A stretch of 64,000 nucleotides of DNA from Limnephilus marmoratus (taxonomy: Eukaryota > Arthropoda > Insecta > Trichoptera > Limnephilidae), in the NCBI GenBank assembly GCA_917880885.1, contig OU862915.1, forward strand, positions 36,464,676 to 36,528,675, given 5' to 3'. Positions 1-12,386 of this stretch are shown piece by piece. The translations under genes were made by a program, and so were the position numbers. Below the pieces are notes generated by a model. It ran no database searches, was not told where the DNA came from, and worked only from the letters and a program-made list of their open reading frames with translations. Every line of letters starts with the position of its first letter. The first letter of the stretch is position 1.

Positions 1-1256
1 GCCTGATATAAAAAGTTTCTTTGGCCAAAAGATGTTTTAGTACTTATTGCGACAAAGTTCATTCTTGAGCCAATTCTAGTGGTATGGATTTGTTGGGTTC
101 TTTCTGCAGAATAAATATTGATAAAAAATTTACAAATTATTTTAGAGATGTACAGCTGTTTTATACTCATAACGTCAGATTCCTTGTAAAGAAGTTTCGA
201 TGGATAACGAAATTTTTTTTTGTACATGACCTTAAGAATTAATTTGTGAGCAATATTTAGTGGCTCTACATTGGACTTAAGACAGGATCCCCAGCATACA
301 ATATTGTAAGAAAGTCGAGATTGTACTAAGGCATAATAGACAGATTTTAATTTATCTTTATCCAGTATATGACGAAGTTCTTTAAAAATATAGGTAAGTC
401 TCCTGATATTTTTTGTTAACATGTCAATATGGTCATTCCATCTCAAATATTGATCAATATTTACACCTAGGTACCTTATACAGTCTACTCTTTCTAAAGG
501 GTGGCAATTACAATTACAATTTTGCAGACAATTGTGTATAATTAGATTATGAGTGTTGGAAGGCTGACTTTTTGATGATATGCTAAAAGTTACATATTTT
601 GTTTTTGATGTATTCAAAGTTAAGATGTTATTATTTAGCCAACTCTTTACTATTCTTAATCCTAATTATTAATAAATAAATGTAGCTTCGTTTAACAAAA
701 AAAATTAGAATCTTGCGAGAGCCTTGAAGGAGTAACCATCAGTTACTTATACCAGGGCGGGTAAGAGGTGGATTACCTCCACTATTCTTAATCCTGAATC
801 ACATTTGTCAAAAGCATCTTTCCAGGTTTTACCCTCAAATATTAAAGCAGTGTCGTCTGCGAAACTAACAATATTACCAGGAATATCTAAATTACATAAA
901 TCATTAATGTAGATTAAAAACAATATTGGTCCAAGTACACTACCTTGTGGAACCCCAAATGAGATTTGTTTGCTAATGCTTAAATTATTATTTATCTCTA
1001 CTTGTTGTGTTCTATCGCTAAGATATGATTTGAACCAACTTAATGCTGTACTGGAATGTGAAATGCCAAGAGAAGATAATTTTTTGAGGAGTAATCCATG
1101 GGAAACCGTGTCAAATGCCTTTGATAGATCTAAAAACACAGCTAAGGCTTTGTTTCCATAATCCAGGGCACTAGTGACTTTCGACAATACCCTCAATACT
1201 GCATCACTTGTTCCTCTATTTTCTCTGAAACCAAACTGATTGCAAATACCCTAGCA
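1..1256 (-). mobile_element. Jockey-like LINE reverse transcriptase fragment, interrupted
   Basis: This is part of the ORF2 reverse transcriptase of a non-LTR retrotransposon, read from about 1256 down to the window edge. Going downstream on the minus strand I see QFGFRENRGT (about 1250-1215), the catalytic A box FLDLSKAFDTV, the B box GVPQGSVLGP and the C box SFADDTAL. After an insertion, the thumb region continues in 1-663 with SWLNNNILTLN, YLGVNID and YYALVQSRLSY. The reading resumes exactly where it stopped (GLRIV) on the far side of the insertion, so the two parts belong to one copy. The endonuclease domain is absent upstream and the C-terminus lies beyond the window. It is a dead, 5'-truncated copy. 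Clade assignment to jockey rests on general motif resemblance only. Confidence 0.85.
664..795 (-). mobile_element. 117-bp short insertion with 15-bp target duplication
   Basis: The LINE reading frame is interrupted by 664-780. The 15 bases ACTATTCTTAATCCT occur at 649-663 and again at 781-795, which is a target-site duplication of the length usual for LINE-driven retrotransposition. On the minus strand the insert ends in an AT-rich tail (TTTATTTATTAATAATT), so I infer a SINE-like element inserted on that strand. A diverged copy of the same core (GGGCGGGTA, then GTGGAT and CTCC) lies at about 1783-1885. Confidence 0.75.
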
Positions 1257-1782
1257 GTTTCTTGGAAAAACATGCATTCTAAATTAGAGTTTAAATAATA
1301 CAGAATCTTAAGTCTTCATAATATTGATGGTTTAGGAAATATCACTACTGTCCAGAGGAACACGTTTTGCCCCTATATATTCAGAAACGGATAGACGCCC
1401 TCGAAATATGGTGCAGGAAAAAAATGCTCAAGCGGACGCACAGCACGTGTCCATCCTAGAAAAGCAAGGCATCCACAGCAGGCTTTCAACTATCTGCCCA
1501 CAACGTATCGATGCTTTGGACTCTTTATTCTTCCCATAGATGGCATTGAAGTAAATAGTGGGAGGCTGTGCGCGTATTGCAATCACTGCTTACAGGGAAT
1601 TCCCAAACAGTTTGGGGATTCTACTAAACGGTTGAGTCATAAATAAACCAATCCCTAGATGGATATCTTCGGGCCTTCTCCATACTAAACGATTTGTCAT
1701 CAGTGTCATCAGATCAACTTGCATACTGCTCGCTAACGACGTATGGAGGGACAATGGGGGTCTAGTTTTGGTTAATTATAAA
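1257..1782. other. Unassigned stretch with weak LINE-like traces
   Basis: No sustained reading frame is present. A short plus-strand stretch near 1390-1430 reads RIDALEIWC, a phrase common in RTE-type LINE reverse transcriptases, followed at once by stops. I treat it as a possible heavily decayed LINE trace and nothing more. Confidence 0.3.
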
Positions 1783-2440
1783 TGTAGAGTCGTTCTATAA
1801 AAAAATTGAGTCCTTGTGAGAGCTCTGAAATAGTAACCACCTGTTCCTTACACCGGGGCGGGTATGTGGTGGATAAGCTCCAATGCACTTCGAATAAGAG
1901 AAAGTTTTCCTTCGAAATGTGTCAGCCGGTGAACCCAAAACCGGTTTAAGTAAAATCTGTATGCTGCGAATTAAAATTACATTCAGTTGAAAATAGTTTT
2001 TCTTTATTCTGGCAGCACCATAGTATGCAACTAGAATTTTGTAACTGCACTTCAAATAAGAAAATGTTTTCCTTCAAAATGTGTCAGCAGATAAATCGAC
2101 AACTGGAAATTTACATTCTGATCACAAAACTGGTTTTGTGATCAGAATGTAAATTGCTCTAATTAGTATTACTTCCATATAATGCGTAGTACGGTTTTCC
2201 TACGATTAAGAATTTTAAAGAATGGTTTGAAACAACTTTTAACTCCACTCGAAATATTAGAACGGTTTTTTTCGAAATGCGTCAGCAGATTAATCCGCTA
2301 CTGGAATTTTGACAGATCATTCGGAACATGAAACTGATTTTAACCTAAGAGTACAAGTCCATGCTAGTCCCCAGCTTTAGCTCAGATACTACACACAGAA
2401 CAAGAAAATGGTTTTCCTCTTACTTTTGTACTTGGAACAC
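1783..2440. repeat. Diverged tandem repeat block, about 3 units
   Basis: Three related segments begin near 1885, 2044 and 2237. Each carries a CACTTCGAATAAGA-like motif, then GTTTTCCTTCGAAATGTGTC (or a close variant), then CAGCAGATTAATC and CTACTGG. The spacing is roughly 160-190 bp and similarity is clear but imperfect. The first 100 bp hold a diverged copy of the short repeat inserted at 664-780. No coding potential. Confidence 0.6.
2108..2155. repeat. Perfect 23-bp inverted repeat with 2-bp spacer
   Basis: Bases 2108-2130 are the exact reverse complement of 2133-2155, separated by only TG. The arm includes CTGATCACAAAAC. It can fold as a cruciform or hairpin and sits at the second unit of the tandem block. 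Confidence 0.9.
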
Positions 2441-2699
2441 ATGGATGGTTTTATGATCCATTGGAACACATGATGATCCATGAAACTTTCTTAGACTTGT
2501 CGCGCATCGCCCACAGACCTCTCTCAATCATTCTCGCTTAATATTAGTCATAAACATAAATATACTAATCCTGTCATAAACAATCCAAGCGCAAAACAAA
2601 ATTCGACCCAGACTACAGCCATTCGCTGCAGTGATCAAGATGACATTATTATGCATTCGTGTAAAGAAAGGGGATTCCCCAGGTTTGTCATAGATGAAG

Positions 2700-2975
2700 A
2701 AATGAAAAATTCCGTGCCCATTTCAATCGGTCTGAATCGTTGCTCAAGTTGCTCGCCAAATTGAGGACTCCAACTTGGGAAACTCATAGTCACTGGCAAA
2801 GTAGAAGGCAGAAAAAGCAGAGGAGTGACCAAATATCACCAGCGTCTGGTACGTTGATGTCCGCAGCTCTCTACCGCGAGGAGTGTAGGAGCCTTGTCCG
2901 CCATGGAAATTGGAGTAGGTATCACGATCCTCAGCAATAAGGAAGCGACTTCAGAAGAAGATTGTGATTAGGCTT
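2700..2975 (+). mobile_element. 3' end of a decayed LINE
   Basis: Broken plus-strand frames read VTGKVEGRKSRGVTKYHQR at about 2790-2850 and then a terminal RYHDPQQ followed by stop near 2938. A basic GKxxGRRSRG segment followed by a C-terminal HDPQ is a common ending of insect LINE ORF2 proteins. At least one frameshift separates the two parts. Clade is unclear. Confidence 0.5.
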
Positions 2976-3279
2976 TTGTCGATATGTATGAATACATATA
3001 TTTTTGTTTATATTTTAGAGCCATGATATTATTCACTGGAGTTTCTTATTGTGCATACAGAACATTTGCAGGATGATTCATTTGTTATTTAATTTAGTAG
3101 TTGGTAAAAGCACTTAGTTGTGTCTCAAACCATTTAGGAATTTAAAAAATACAAAGATCTTAGAACTATGTACTAACTATTGTATCTGAACAAACCAGTC
3201 TGGTCTGGATGTTAGACATGATAATAATACTCAATAACTAATTATATTATTTAAGTGATAAAATTTGACCAAAATCTCA

Positions 3280-3612
3280 GCTCCGTGGTCGAGGGGTAAG
3301 GCCCTTGACTCGCAATCCGAAGGTCACGGATCGAATCCCGGCATACGTAAACAAATTTTATTTGGTTAATTTGTGTTCTGTCACAATTAATTAATTTAAA
3401 ATAACATATGGTACATTAGCCGCACGGTCCATACCGCCCTGGTGTAAGATCACTATTCAGAATTGAAGCGTTGATGCTTGAAATAGCTTTAGCCGTATTT
3501 GGTGACCCTCCCCATCCCACTATCTTCTGCTTCACAACATACTCCAATTGGGGATGTCATAATATCACTTACTGGCTCCAGACGGGAGCGGTGAAGATTC
3601 TTTTTAGGTATT
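3280..3612 (+). mobile_element. SINE family S1, near full-length diverged copy
   Basis: The copy starts with a tRNA-like head: an A-box-like GTGGTCGAGGGGTAAGG and a B-box-like GGATCGAATCC. Then come an AT-rich linker, a shared body (CCGCCCTGGTGTAAGA, CAGAATTGAA), the pyrimidine-rich segment, and the tail with CCAATTGGGGATG and GGCTCCAGACGGGAGC. It matches the copies at 51249 and 52836 along its whole length but has lost part of the middle. RNA polymerase III promoter boxes are inferred from the tRNA resemblance. Confidence 0.85.
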
Positions 3613-3859
3613 ATTATTAAAAAAAAAATAATTACAAACTCTTAAAATATTGCACTCCCAAACTTTTATTAACAGTTTCATTTAAAATAATATTCACATA
3701 ATTCAAGAGGTAAACAGGCGCGTCCGAATAAAACCGAACATAATTACACCACGAATGCATGTTCCGGTTGAGCCGAATTTTCGATTACCGTTTTAGTTTA
3801 TTGTTTAACAGTTTATTGTCCAAAACTTACATAAACCAAAATCTAAGTTTCGGTCGGTC

Positions 3860-3925
3860 ATTGGTGATGCCATAATCTCACTCGCCCAGGGCCGTTGAGA
3901 CTTTTTGTGCGTTTCTCATGTAATA
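3860..3925 (+). mobile_element. SINE S1 tail fragment
   Basis: GGTGATGCCATAATCTCACT followed by GTTGAGACTTTTTGTGCG corresponds to the last 60 bases of the S1 SINE. The rest of the element is absent. Immediately downstream, 3930-3965 carries a short match to the repeat family at 61719-62620 (GTGTGCAACTCACACGCAGT). Confidence 0.6.
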
Positions 3926-3965
3926 AAAATCAGAGTGTGCAACTCACACGCAGTAGAAATGAAAT

Positions 3966-5699
3966 TAGAAAGTCGCTAGATGTCGCTTTCTTTTCTTTTG
4001 CCTGTTTATTCTAAAGTGATTTGAAGATTGAATATTGATTTCACAAAAATATTTTTTTTTTTTTTGGATTTCATAGTATTCGAACCCCTTTCACTTGATG
4101 TCCGTCTCTCTGGCCGCTGAGACTTTTCGAGCGAATTTACCCCATTATATTAGAATCGAGGACCGTCAAGTAATAAATTTTTGTGACGCATTTCCATTTC
4201 ATCTGAACTTTAAATCGCTAACGGGGCTAAATAAGTTTCACTTAAAAAATCGAACTCATTTATTTTACTCTCTTCTAACAGGCAAGTGAACAACCACCAT
4301 ACAGTATTCGTTTGATTTTAGAGTAATTTCTCCAGCACATAGAGAATATCGCTTCAAATTGATGAATGTCATTAATCCGATTTAACACAAATCCCGCGGA
4401 ACAAACACGGAATAATCCGCAATGAATAAGATTGATTACGGAACGCATTTCGTTAATTGTTTCCCCCACATCCGGTGCCCATTCCCGCCAAACCGGAGGT
4501 GGAGGTTTCGCGCCACTTCCTCCGGAGCCGGAAATGTGCCAGAACGGATATCAAATGATCACCTGTCGACCACAATGTAAGACAAAAATTAAACGTAACC
4601 TTTTCTGTTTGGTCTTTTTGACTTGCACTTTTGTCGGTTTAAAGTAATTTTTTAATGGAAAGTTGTACTAATCATCATTATTTATAATATTGGGGAGGTC
4701 AGATGATCTGCGGGAAACCCGCTTGCATAATCAATTAGGAGTAGAAAATATAAAAAATGGAACTACAAAATTTGAAGGCTGGCAACACCAGTTTAACTAT
4801 CAAATATTATTTTAAAGCGCAATGACACTGAATAAACAGAACACTGTAAATCACATTTTAAAAAACATTTTTTTCTTCTTAAATTAAAAATAAATAAAAT
4901 CGAAGAAGCACTATTGTTAAGGTACCTACTAAATGATATACATTGATTAAATGGTGTTTTACAAAGTAATTGGTTTCATTTAATTTAACATAAATTTGAA
5001 TTAACCGTAGGTAGAAAGGAAGAATCACAAATGGTGAGTTTAGTTACACTACTTTTAGATAAGAATGAGTTAAATATATTATGATCTAATATTAGAGACA
5101 ATATGATCTAAAACCCGGACATCGATAGGTACTTAAGCTAGCATTAAATAAATGTGAGCAATTTCTAAACTTTCCTTCATATTTTATTACAATACCATTA
5201 TTATTTTTTATATTAACACAAAATTGCAAAGGTATAATATGCAATTCTAATTTTAAGATCAGTGGGTATCTAGGTATATTGCTATGAAAAAACATTTTTT
5301 TCACTTTTACGCCTTTTGATTTTTTTACTAAAATATACGTTAGACATAAATATTCCACCAAGAGTTATATTTTTATTATTATTTTTTTTAATTGTTTTTA
5401 TTTCTTGTTAAAGCAATCCCGATGGGTTAAAGAACTCATTTTAAGACAGGAGGAACATAAAAATCATGGTGGGAGGAAATAGTTAAAATTTTACAAATGA
5501 ATTTAGATATTAAAAATACAAGTTTCACATACAATATAGACGAAAAAATAAAAGACAGGTTGAGTAGAACAAACAACAATAGAAAACAATTAAAAAAAAG
5601 AAACAAGGTTATGCAGATATGGATGATTACAACATGGAAAAGAAAAGAAGAGAAAAGAAACAAGACAATTGAACATTACAAGAAAATTACAAAGGTTCA
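3966..5699. other. AT-rich stretch, one GC-richer island
   Basis: Mostly simple AT-rich DNA with homopolymer runs and no recognised element. The island at about 4455-4580 is GC-richer and open on the plus strand (TGGGGFAPLPPEPEMCQNGY, then QMITCRPQC), ending at a GTAAGA that resembles a splice donor. There is no convincing acceptor, and the open frame begins at TTG rather than ATG. I cannot name a protein family and do not call a gene. Confidence 0.3.
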
Positions 5700-6195
5700 T
5701 TCTTAAACATACTTAAAAAATATTATTTTAATGATTTTTTTTGAATTTTTGAATTTTTATTTTGCTGGATTCCCTTGTACATATCTGTGAGCGAATTATA
5801 TAGTGTATAGGCAACATAGTTCAGAGATTTTATCCCATATTTTGTAGTGTGTGTTTGAGGTATGCGGATTTTATTGCTATTTCGAGTATTGTGAGTGTGG
5901 ATGTCTTGATTGTAAAGTGACTTGATGTTAGTGTGAGTTGATTGTTGGGTAATTTATAGGATGGTACTTGTGATTTCATGTTTAGGAAGGACTGTGATTG
6001 GAAGAATGCCGGAAACTGAATAGATGTCTCTGACAAGGGTGTCCCATGGAAGTCCAAAAACATTTCTGAAAGCTCGGTTTTGAACCACCTGCAGATCAGC
6101 TATCAATTTCTTTGAGGCAAATCCCCAGATACAGCAGAGATAAGAAAGGTGTGAATGTACCATGGCGTAGTACACTGATGTTAGTAAAGGAACGG
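5700..6195 (-). mobile_element. LINE ORF2 C-terminal remnant (jockey-like)
   Basis: The minus strand from about 6180 reads MYYAMVHSHLSYLCCIWG, then VQNRAFRNVFGLP, the usual post-thumb region of jockey/CR1-type LINE proteins. After a frameshift near 5950 it continues with HTHNTRNSNKIRIP and YTLYNSLT, the typical extreme C-terminus. No reverse transcriptase core survives. It is a 5'-truncated, mutated copy. Confidence 0.75.
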
Positions 6196-7043
6196 TTAGT
6201 AATCCTTGGAGTCTATAAAGTTATTGCCTTTTAAACAACATTGGCGTCCTCCCATGTTTTCTTCTCTTATTTGGCAAACTGTACAGCACGGGTGCAAACT
6301 GTACACCTCGTGTTAGATTTCGTCTTCTGGAGTATTCATCGTAGGTATAAAGTTTTTTTTGTTTTGCTTTTTTGTATTACTCTTCATTGTTATTGATCGC
6401 CCGTAATTTTTCCGTCAAAAACTTTACCAGAAAGAAAAATAGGCAGAACATTAAATTCGTGATCGTTTTTTCAACTAAATGCTGCGTCCTTCTTAAAAAT
6501 AGTCAATGTAACATTTCCAATAACTTCGCTCTAGAGACAGAAGCAAAGTTTCCCTTTCAAATTAAAATGTTATCATGAAAAATAACAACACTTTAACTAA
6601 TTGCCGGCAGTATTAATTTTAATCTCCAGAAGGCGGATGGTAATATGGACCGCAATCAGCACTAATGCAGAGTCATTGAAATAATTTTTCATTGTGTACA
6701 AATAAAAAATAAAATAAAAACTGACCGGGATGGTTTTTGTGAAAGCTACGAATTAATAAAATAATTGTTGGTTCAATGGAGTACAGAAGTACAGAATTTT
6801 TGCAAATTTATCATTAATTCGGCGGAAGTTTTAAGATTTTTAAACAGTGTTCATTTTAAAAAATCGAGGGCATAGATGAGGACATATATTCTACAATTAT
6901 AATATCACGGGATTTAAAAAATAAAGTTTTTTTTTCTTTTGGTGAAACAAACGGTTACACAATACACATATTCAATTAAAATAATAATCTCTTAAATGGT
7001 TGAATGAACCATCGAAGTTTCCGAATTAAATTCAATTTATTTA
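6196..7043. other. AT-rich stretch without recognised features
   Basis: Short spurious frames only. I see no conserved protein motif, RNA gene or inverted repeat here. Confidence 0.5.
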
Positions 7044-7494
7044 CAGTGGAATCCGTTTATAATGACATCGAAGGGAAATGACAAACACGTCATACTAAGC
7101 GGACGTCATACAAAGCATTTTGTAAAAATAAACAACCTCTTGTTTTTGTTAGGTATATATGTGTGTATATATTTAAATAGAGAGAAACACGGTACATTAA
7201 GACTAGTGACGTGCCACGCACGCGCCTAACGTCGTCGGGCGTCACGTGACCCTCCCGAACACTGCCGAAGGTGTTAGGAATCATGTCGATCACTATAACC
7301 TACATAATTTTCCATGAAATTAGGACATAATTTATAAAAAAAGGATCATAATTAGCGACATGTCACTATAAGCAAAGTCATTATATCCGACTTTGTTATA
7401 AAGAATTTTATATGAAAATCAACTTCGCTGTGTAATAACTTCATATTAAGCGGTTGATCAATATAGGCGGAGTCATAATAACCGGATTTTACTG
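7044..7494. mobile_element. Pogo/Tigger-like MITE, TA target
   Basis: The 451-bp element begins CAGTGGAATCCGTTTATAAT and its right end reads, in reverse complement, CAGTAAAATCCGGTTATTAT. It is flanked by TA at 7042-7043 and 7495-7496. CAGT termini with a TA duplication and a GTTATAATGAC-like motif are typical of pogo/Tigger elements of the Tc1/mariner superfamily. Related GTCATA and CGACTTTGTTATA motifs recur inside both ends. No transposase frame remains, so it is non-autonomous. Confidence 0.8.
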
Positions 7495-7496
7495 TA

Positions 7497-9984
7497 TATA
7501 TATTTAAAAATCCAGAAAATATTTGATAGCGAAAATAAAATCTTGAAAAGAAAAAGAATTTAAAAAATATAGATTTAAGTTTGGGATAGGTGATGAGAAA
7601 TTAAACAACATGTCTAAATATCGATTGTCCATTTGATTGTCAGACTTCTCTGAAAAATCGAGATTTGAGTTTAATTATGTAGTTATATATATAATGGTTA
7701 CTGGTAACTACTCAGATTATTCATAAAAACCACTAATGACGAAAAACTTGTAGTGAATCAAACAAAATGTTGATGTTTTCTGGGTAACTTATACAATTTT
7801 TTAAAATGTCAATTCTAATGTACCGAACCTTTACGCCTCCCGGTGTTATTTTATAACATATTCAAAATATTTAACACAGACAAGTGCAAATAATATTTGA
7901 CTTATGGTGAGCATTCGAATATTGCTTTCCTAATTATCTTAGAACTTAGTATTTTGAGATGTCTGGCTAATCAACTGGACGATCGATATAAAAATAATGC
8001 ATTTTTACATCAAAGGTTAATTTTTAAAGAACACATAGCAGGGGTAGAGTTATTTGTATTAACACATTGTTTTATTTTTTTCTTATATATATATTTAGTA
8101 AGTCGACTTAAGGATTAATGGAAAATATCGGGTCTGAAAAGATATCATTGAATTTTGTGCACGTTCTTCTAAGAAATGAATGTTGTGTGTAGTTAGTTTT
8201 TGAGTGTGGGATGTGGGAGAGATGGCTGGATCGTGTATTTCGTTTTGTCATTCAAAAGAATTAGAATTTTTATGATTCTAGAGGCGACTTAGGGAACTTT
8301 GTGGCGAGATTTACATGTAACAAAAAAAATATTCGACCTACTCACTGTGATTATACAGAAACAAAAACAAAAAGTTTTGTTGTTAAAACTAACTAACTAA
8401 TCATTACCCGCTGAGACCAACAAAACTTTGTATTTATACCCACACTAAGCTTTATTCACATTCATTCATCGTCCCATAAATACTATCCTGTTATTAACTT
8501 GTATGGAATATTTAATCCTCGGACGTCCCCGACTGTTTCTACTATTGGTCGTCGAGGGTCAGATGCTTATCGTTTCAATTTCACAGCGGGTACCAATTAC
8601 CTTTTCAGAGCAAGTGATGTTTTCTTATTTATATATTTCTTTAAAATGTGGGTATGCCTAGTCTATTTCTATACACACATTAAGTTGTTGGAATTATTCA
8701 AGTGTTAGCTTCCATTTCAAACTAGAATAATATTTGTTTTAATTTCGCAGTAGAGTATTAGATTTCCAATATTTGCTTTTGACCCATCGCCGTCACGTCT
8801 GTTTGAGCTAGTGGTATTATTTCAAATGATAATATTATACTGCTGAGAGGAAATTCAAACGCTACCCCCTAGCGCTTATATTATTTCATGTTTCGTGCTC
8901 AAAGGGTAACTGAAATTTCAACATTAAAAGTGGTAAAAAATTTTTCATATTTTTAGTGGTAGCTTTTTGATACGGCCAGCATAAATCACGATCACAATAG
9001 AAAACACACTTCTGCTAATGTATCTCAATTTAAATTTAAAATTAAACCAATTAATTAACATGTACAATAAATATCGCGAGTGTCAATTATTAACATTTTT
9101 AGAATTAAGAGATGACCGATAGGCATCTCAAAGTTTTGGGTTTATGAACAAAATAAGAAGTGCATACAATTTATTAATTTTAAAATTTATCCTCAGCTGG
9201 CTCAAATTAATTTTGTTTTATCCACGAGGGTTAAGAATTACAGCGCAACTTAGGTGCTAAAATAATATTTTTTTTTTTAATTTGCCATTCATCTTATTGA
9301 TAATGAGCATACCTTCAAACCACGGACATATGAATATATCTGGACCTGCCCTAAGTGATAAAAACGTATTATTTCCCCCTCGCCATGGAACCGGCTGGAG
9401 CTCCTCCTTGGCGCCAGTTCGCCCCATGTGGAGGGGATAGAGAATCGCTTGAATCTAAAATGTGTGACGTCATCATTCTTGCCGTGGGCAGCGCGAAGCT
9501 AACATCTATACATTTAACGAAAAAATAACACGCCAAAACAGTAGCTTGTGCTATACAACATACCTACATATCAGTGTGCACATAAATGTGGGCGGTTCCT
9601 TAGTGTGCTCGTCGCTGGTTACAGGGGTAAGTAAATTATGAAACATTTGTAAAAGTGTCTTAACTAAACACGGCGAAAAAATATTGCTATGTGAAAACGG
9701 GCGAATCTTTTTGGGGTGTACATTTGGCCTACGCAAATATTTTATTATCGTGGCAAGCAATTCGCGCTCCCATGTAAAAAGGTCTATTCATTCAAAGCAG
9801 ATTTTGCTTTTAAGAACTAAATGATGATATTATAATGCGAGATGCCTATATACTGTCAGATTAATTTTTCAACCAATGACAGTCATCTTCCCCTCTTCGT
9901 ACCGCCATAGTTGATTTTTCCCCTCACCTGTTATTTCTGGTCTATTGAATTTGGATGTCTATGCTTCAAACAAAGCACTGATGC
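7497..9984. other. AT-rich stretch without recognised features
   Basis: Only short, low-complexity frames. A less AT-rich patch at 9370-9500 contains TGACGTCAT, a CRE-like octamer, but nothing around it supports a promoter. No repeat structure noticed. Confidence 0.45.
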
Positions 9985-10715
9985 TAATATTCAGCACAAA
10001 AATGGTCATGGAATTGAATTGTATTGGTCATGAAATTGATGTGCAAAAAAATGGTCATGGAATCGAATTGTGTTGGTCATGGAATTAAACTGCACAAAAA
10101 TAGTCATGGAATTGAACTGCATAAAAAAACGAGTGTCCTTTAGACCACACGACTGAAGTAAAACTTCACTAACTTATACCTCCCTCTCAACTTCCGTTCG
10201 CCTCGCCCGATCACGTTTCATAACGCTCTCGTCACGCATTATTCACCAGCTTATTCCCCAAGTCAAGCTTGCGTAATGGTCCGACCGTTCGCCTCCCCCG
10301 ATCTCACTATTCGTAACGCTGCATTCACCAGCTTACTCCCCAAGTCAAGCGTGCGTAAAGAAGTTTTACTTAAAAAACGAGTGTGCTTTAGATCACACGA
10401 TTGAAGTAGAACTTTATTAACTTGTATCTCCTTCTCAACTTCCGTTCGCCTCGCCCGACCGTTTGCCTCGCCCGATCACACTTTTCGTAACGCTCTCGTC
10501 ACTCATTCACCAGCTTACTTCCCAAGTTAAGCGGGGGTAAAGAAGTTTTAATTCAAAAATGGTCATGGAATTGAACTGTATTGGTCATGGAATTGAACCG
10601 CACAAAAATGGTCATGGAATCGAATTATATTGATCACGGAATTGAACTGCACAAAAATGGTCATGGAATTGAAATGCATTGGTCATGGAATTGAACTGCA
10701 TAAAATAGTCAGATT
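9985..10715. repeat. Composite minisatellite: short repeats flanking a duplicated block
   Basis: Both ends carry arrays of a roughly 25-bp unit centred on TGGTCATGGAATTGAA, alternately followed by CTGCACAAAAA or TGTAT (9985-10125 and 10555-10710). Between them a block beginning ACGAGTGTNCTTTAGA and containing CTCAACTTCCGTTCGCCTCG, TCGTAACGCTCTCGTCAC and CACCAGCTTA occurs twice (about 10128-10365 and 10376-10550). The block halves are similar but unequal in length through internal duplication. No open reading frame spans it. Confidence 0.8.
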
Positions 10716-12386
10716 AATAAATAAAGAAAGTTGATAAAACCAAAAGCGAGATTCTTAAAAATCAATTAAATGTGTCCAATTGTCCAATACATATTAGGTA
10801 AATTTCCCATAAACTCATAAAATGTCCATTACTCTTTAATTAACTGTTCAGGTGACGCTTTGTCTATGACTCTATGGTAACCCATTCATGTGTGCATCTG
10901 TTTCTTTCTCTCTTTTACTGTTACGTTTTAATTGCATGGTATCTTACTGTCCCTTTATTCCGCTTTATGTTTATGAATGTTTAAGCACAAAAAATTATTT
11001 TTTTGTTAGTATATTTTTTATACCCTGATAATGCTCTTTTTAAGCGAAACCAGAGCAAATATACAAGGTAAACCTAAATGTAATACTATCTCCGGACAAA
11101 GAAACTTCTATTGATATGCTTGATCTAACTCTTAGTGACCATCTCAGGCACGGAGGCTCCATCGAAGCCAGAGACATGATACTCTCTCAAAAGCGCGGCG
11201 AGAAGAATGCAGATGGCCCACAAAAACTTTCATGGTGTACATATTCTTAAAATTTCAAAATTATAAAGTAGTGATGAAATAAAATTTAAAAATTAATTCG
11301 TCATTGAAGAAGATAATAATAATAAATCAAAACGAAAATATGAAAAAGAATACGACACAAAAAATAAATAGGGAACGGTTGCAACTGGGACAAAATAACA
11401 ATTATTATATTTTGTGGGTATAACCTTCAATGACTATTAAAATAAAAATTGAATAACAATTTAAAGCTGATTTAATCTTAGTTTGAACAAAACCACTGCG
11501 TTTACTTTCAAATTGTAACATTTAACCTCCAAAATGATCTTGAAATTTATCAGGTGTTCTATTTATCACGATTTGAGATTAGAGTTTGTTTATGGGACGG
11601 GAAGGCAAAGGGAATCCGTTTATCTCGAAGGCTGAGTAAACCGCAGATTTTGAAGATTGTGGGATGGTAGGCTGTATTTCCCACGAAATGAGATTTAGTT
11701 ATCTTTTGACCTGAGGAAAATTGCGTTGGAGGTTGACCTTACTTACCTGCGTAATGGAAAGACCTTTTTTCTAATAGAAAACGTGAATTTGTCTACATTT
11801 ACAGGAGCTTGGATTATAACCAAAAGCTCCTGGGTTTTTTTTTCCTAAACTTTGCAATACGTTACTGCATACCGTTCTGTCTTAGTTTTTCTTCCTGTTA
11901 TTTTATTTGTGTACCTTTTTGTGGCATTTCTCATGAATTCATTACATTTGAGCGAAGTTCAGTGTATTACTTATGACGTCGACATCAGAGTTCCATTAAC
12001 GAAGAGCAAGTGGGAATAAAATTTTCGAAGAAGTAAGGAAGGTAGGTCAACGAACCACAAGTAATAAACTATAAACTAGAATTCTGATCCGAAAATAAAT
12101 CTGGAACGGTGAGTTCTCGTAAGGCTGCATGTCTCGTTTCATCCAAATCTTAATTTTGGATTTGAGATCAAAATACCCAAACAAACTGAAAAAATATTTT
12201 TGTTTACAAAAGGTATATAAAGTATCTAGCACGGATATGTGCTACTTTTATTGTGTTGTGTTTTAAATTACAAAATGTACTCCATTAAGGAATTCAACAT
12301 TTCATGTTTTTAAAGGAACTTGGGCAATTGTTTGGGAGTAAGTGATCAATATAAAAACTAATAACAATTTTACTCTATTTATTACT
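10716..12386. other. AT-rich stretch without recognised features
   Basis: No sustained frame, SINE, LINE or terminal repeats found. A small inverted pair (GGAGCTTGGATTATA and AAAGCTCC) near 11805-11830 is too short to classify. Confidence 0.45.
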
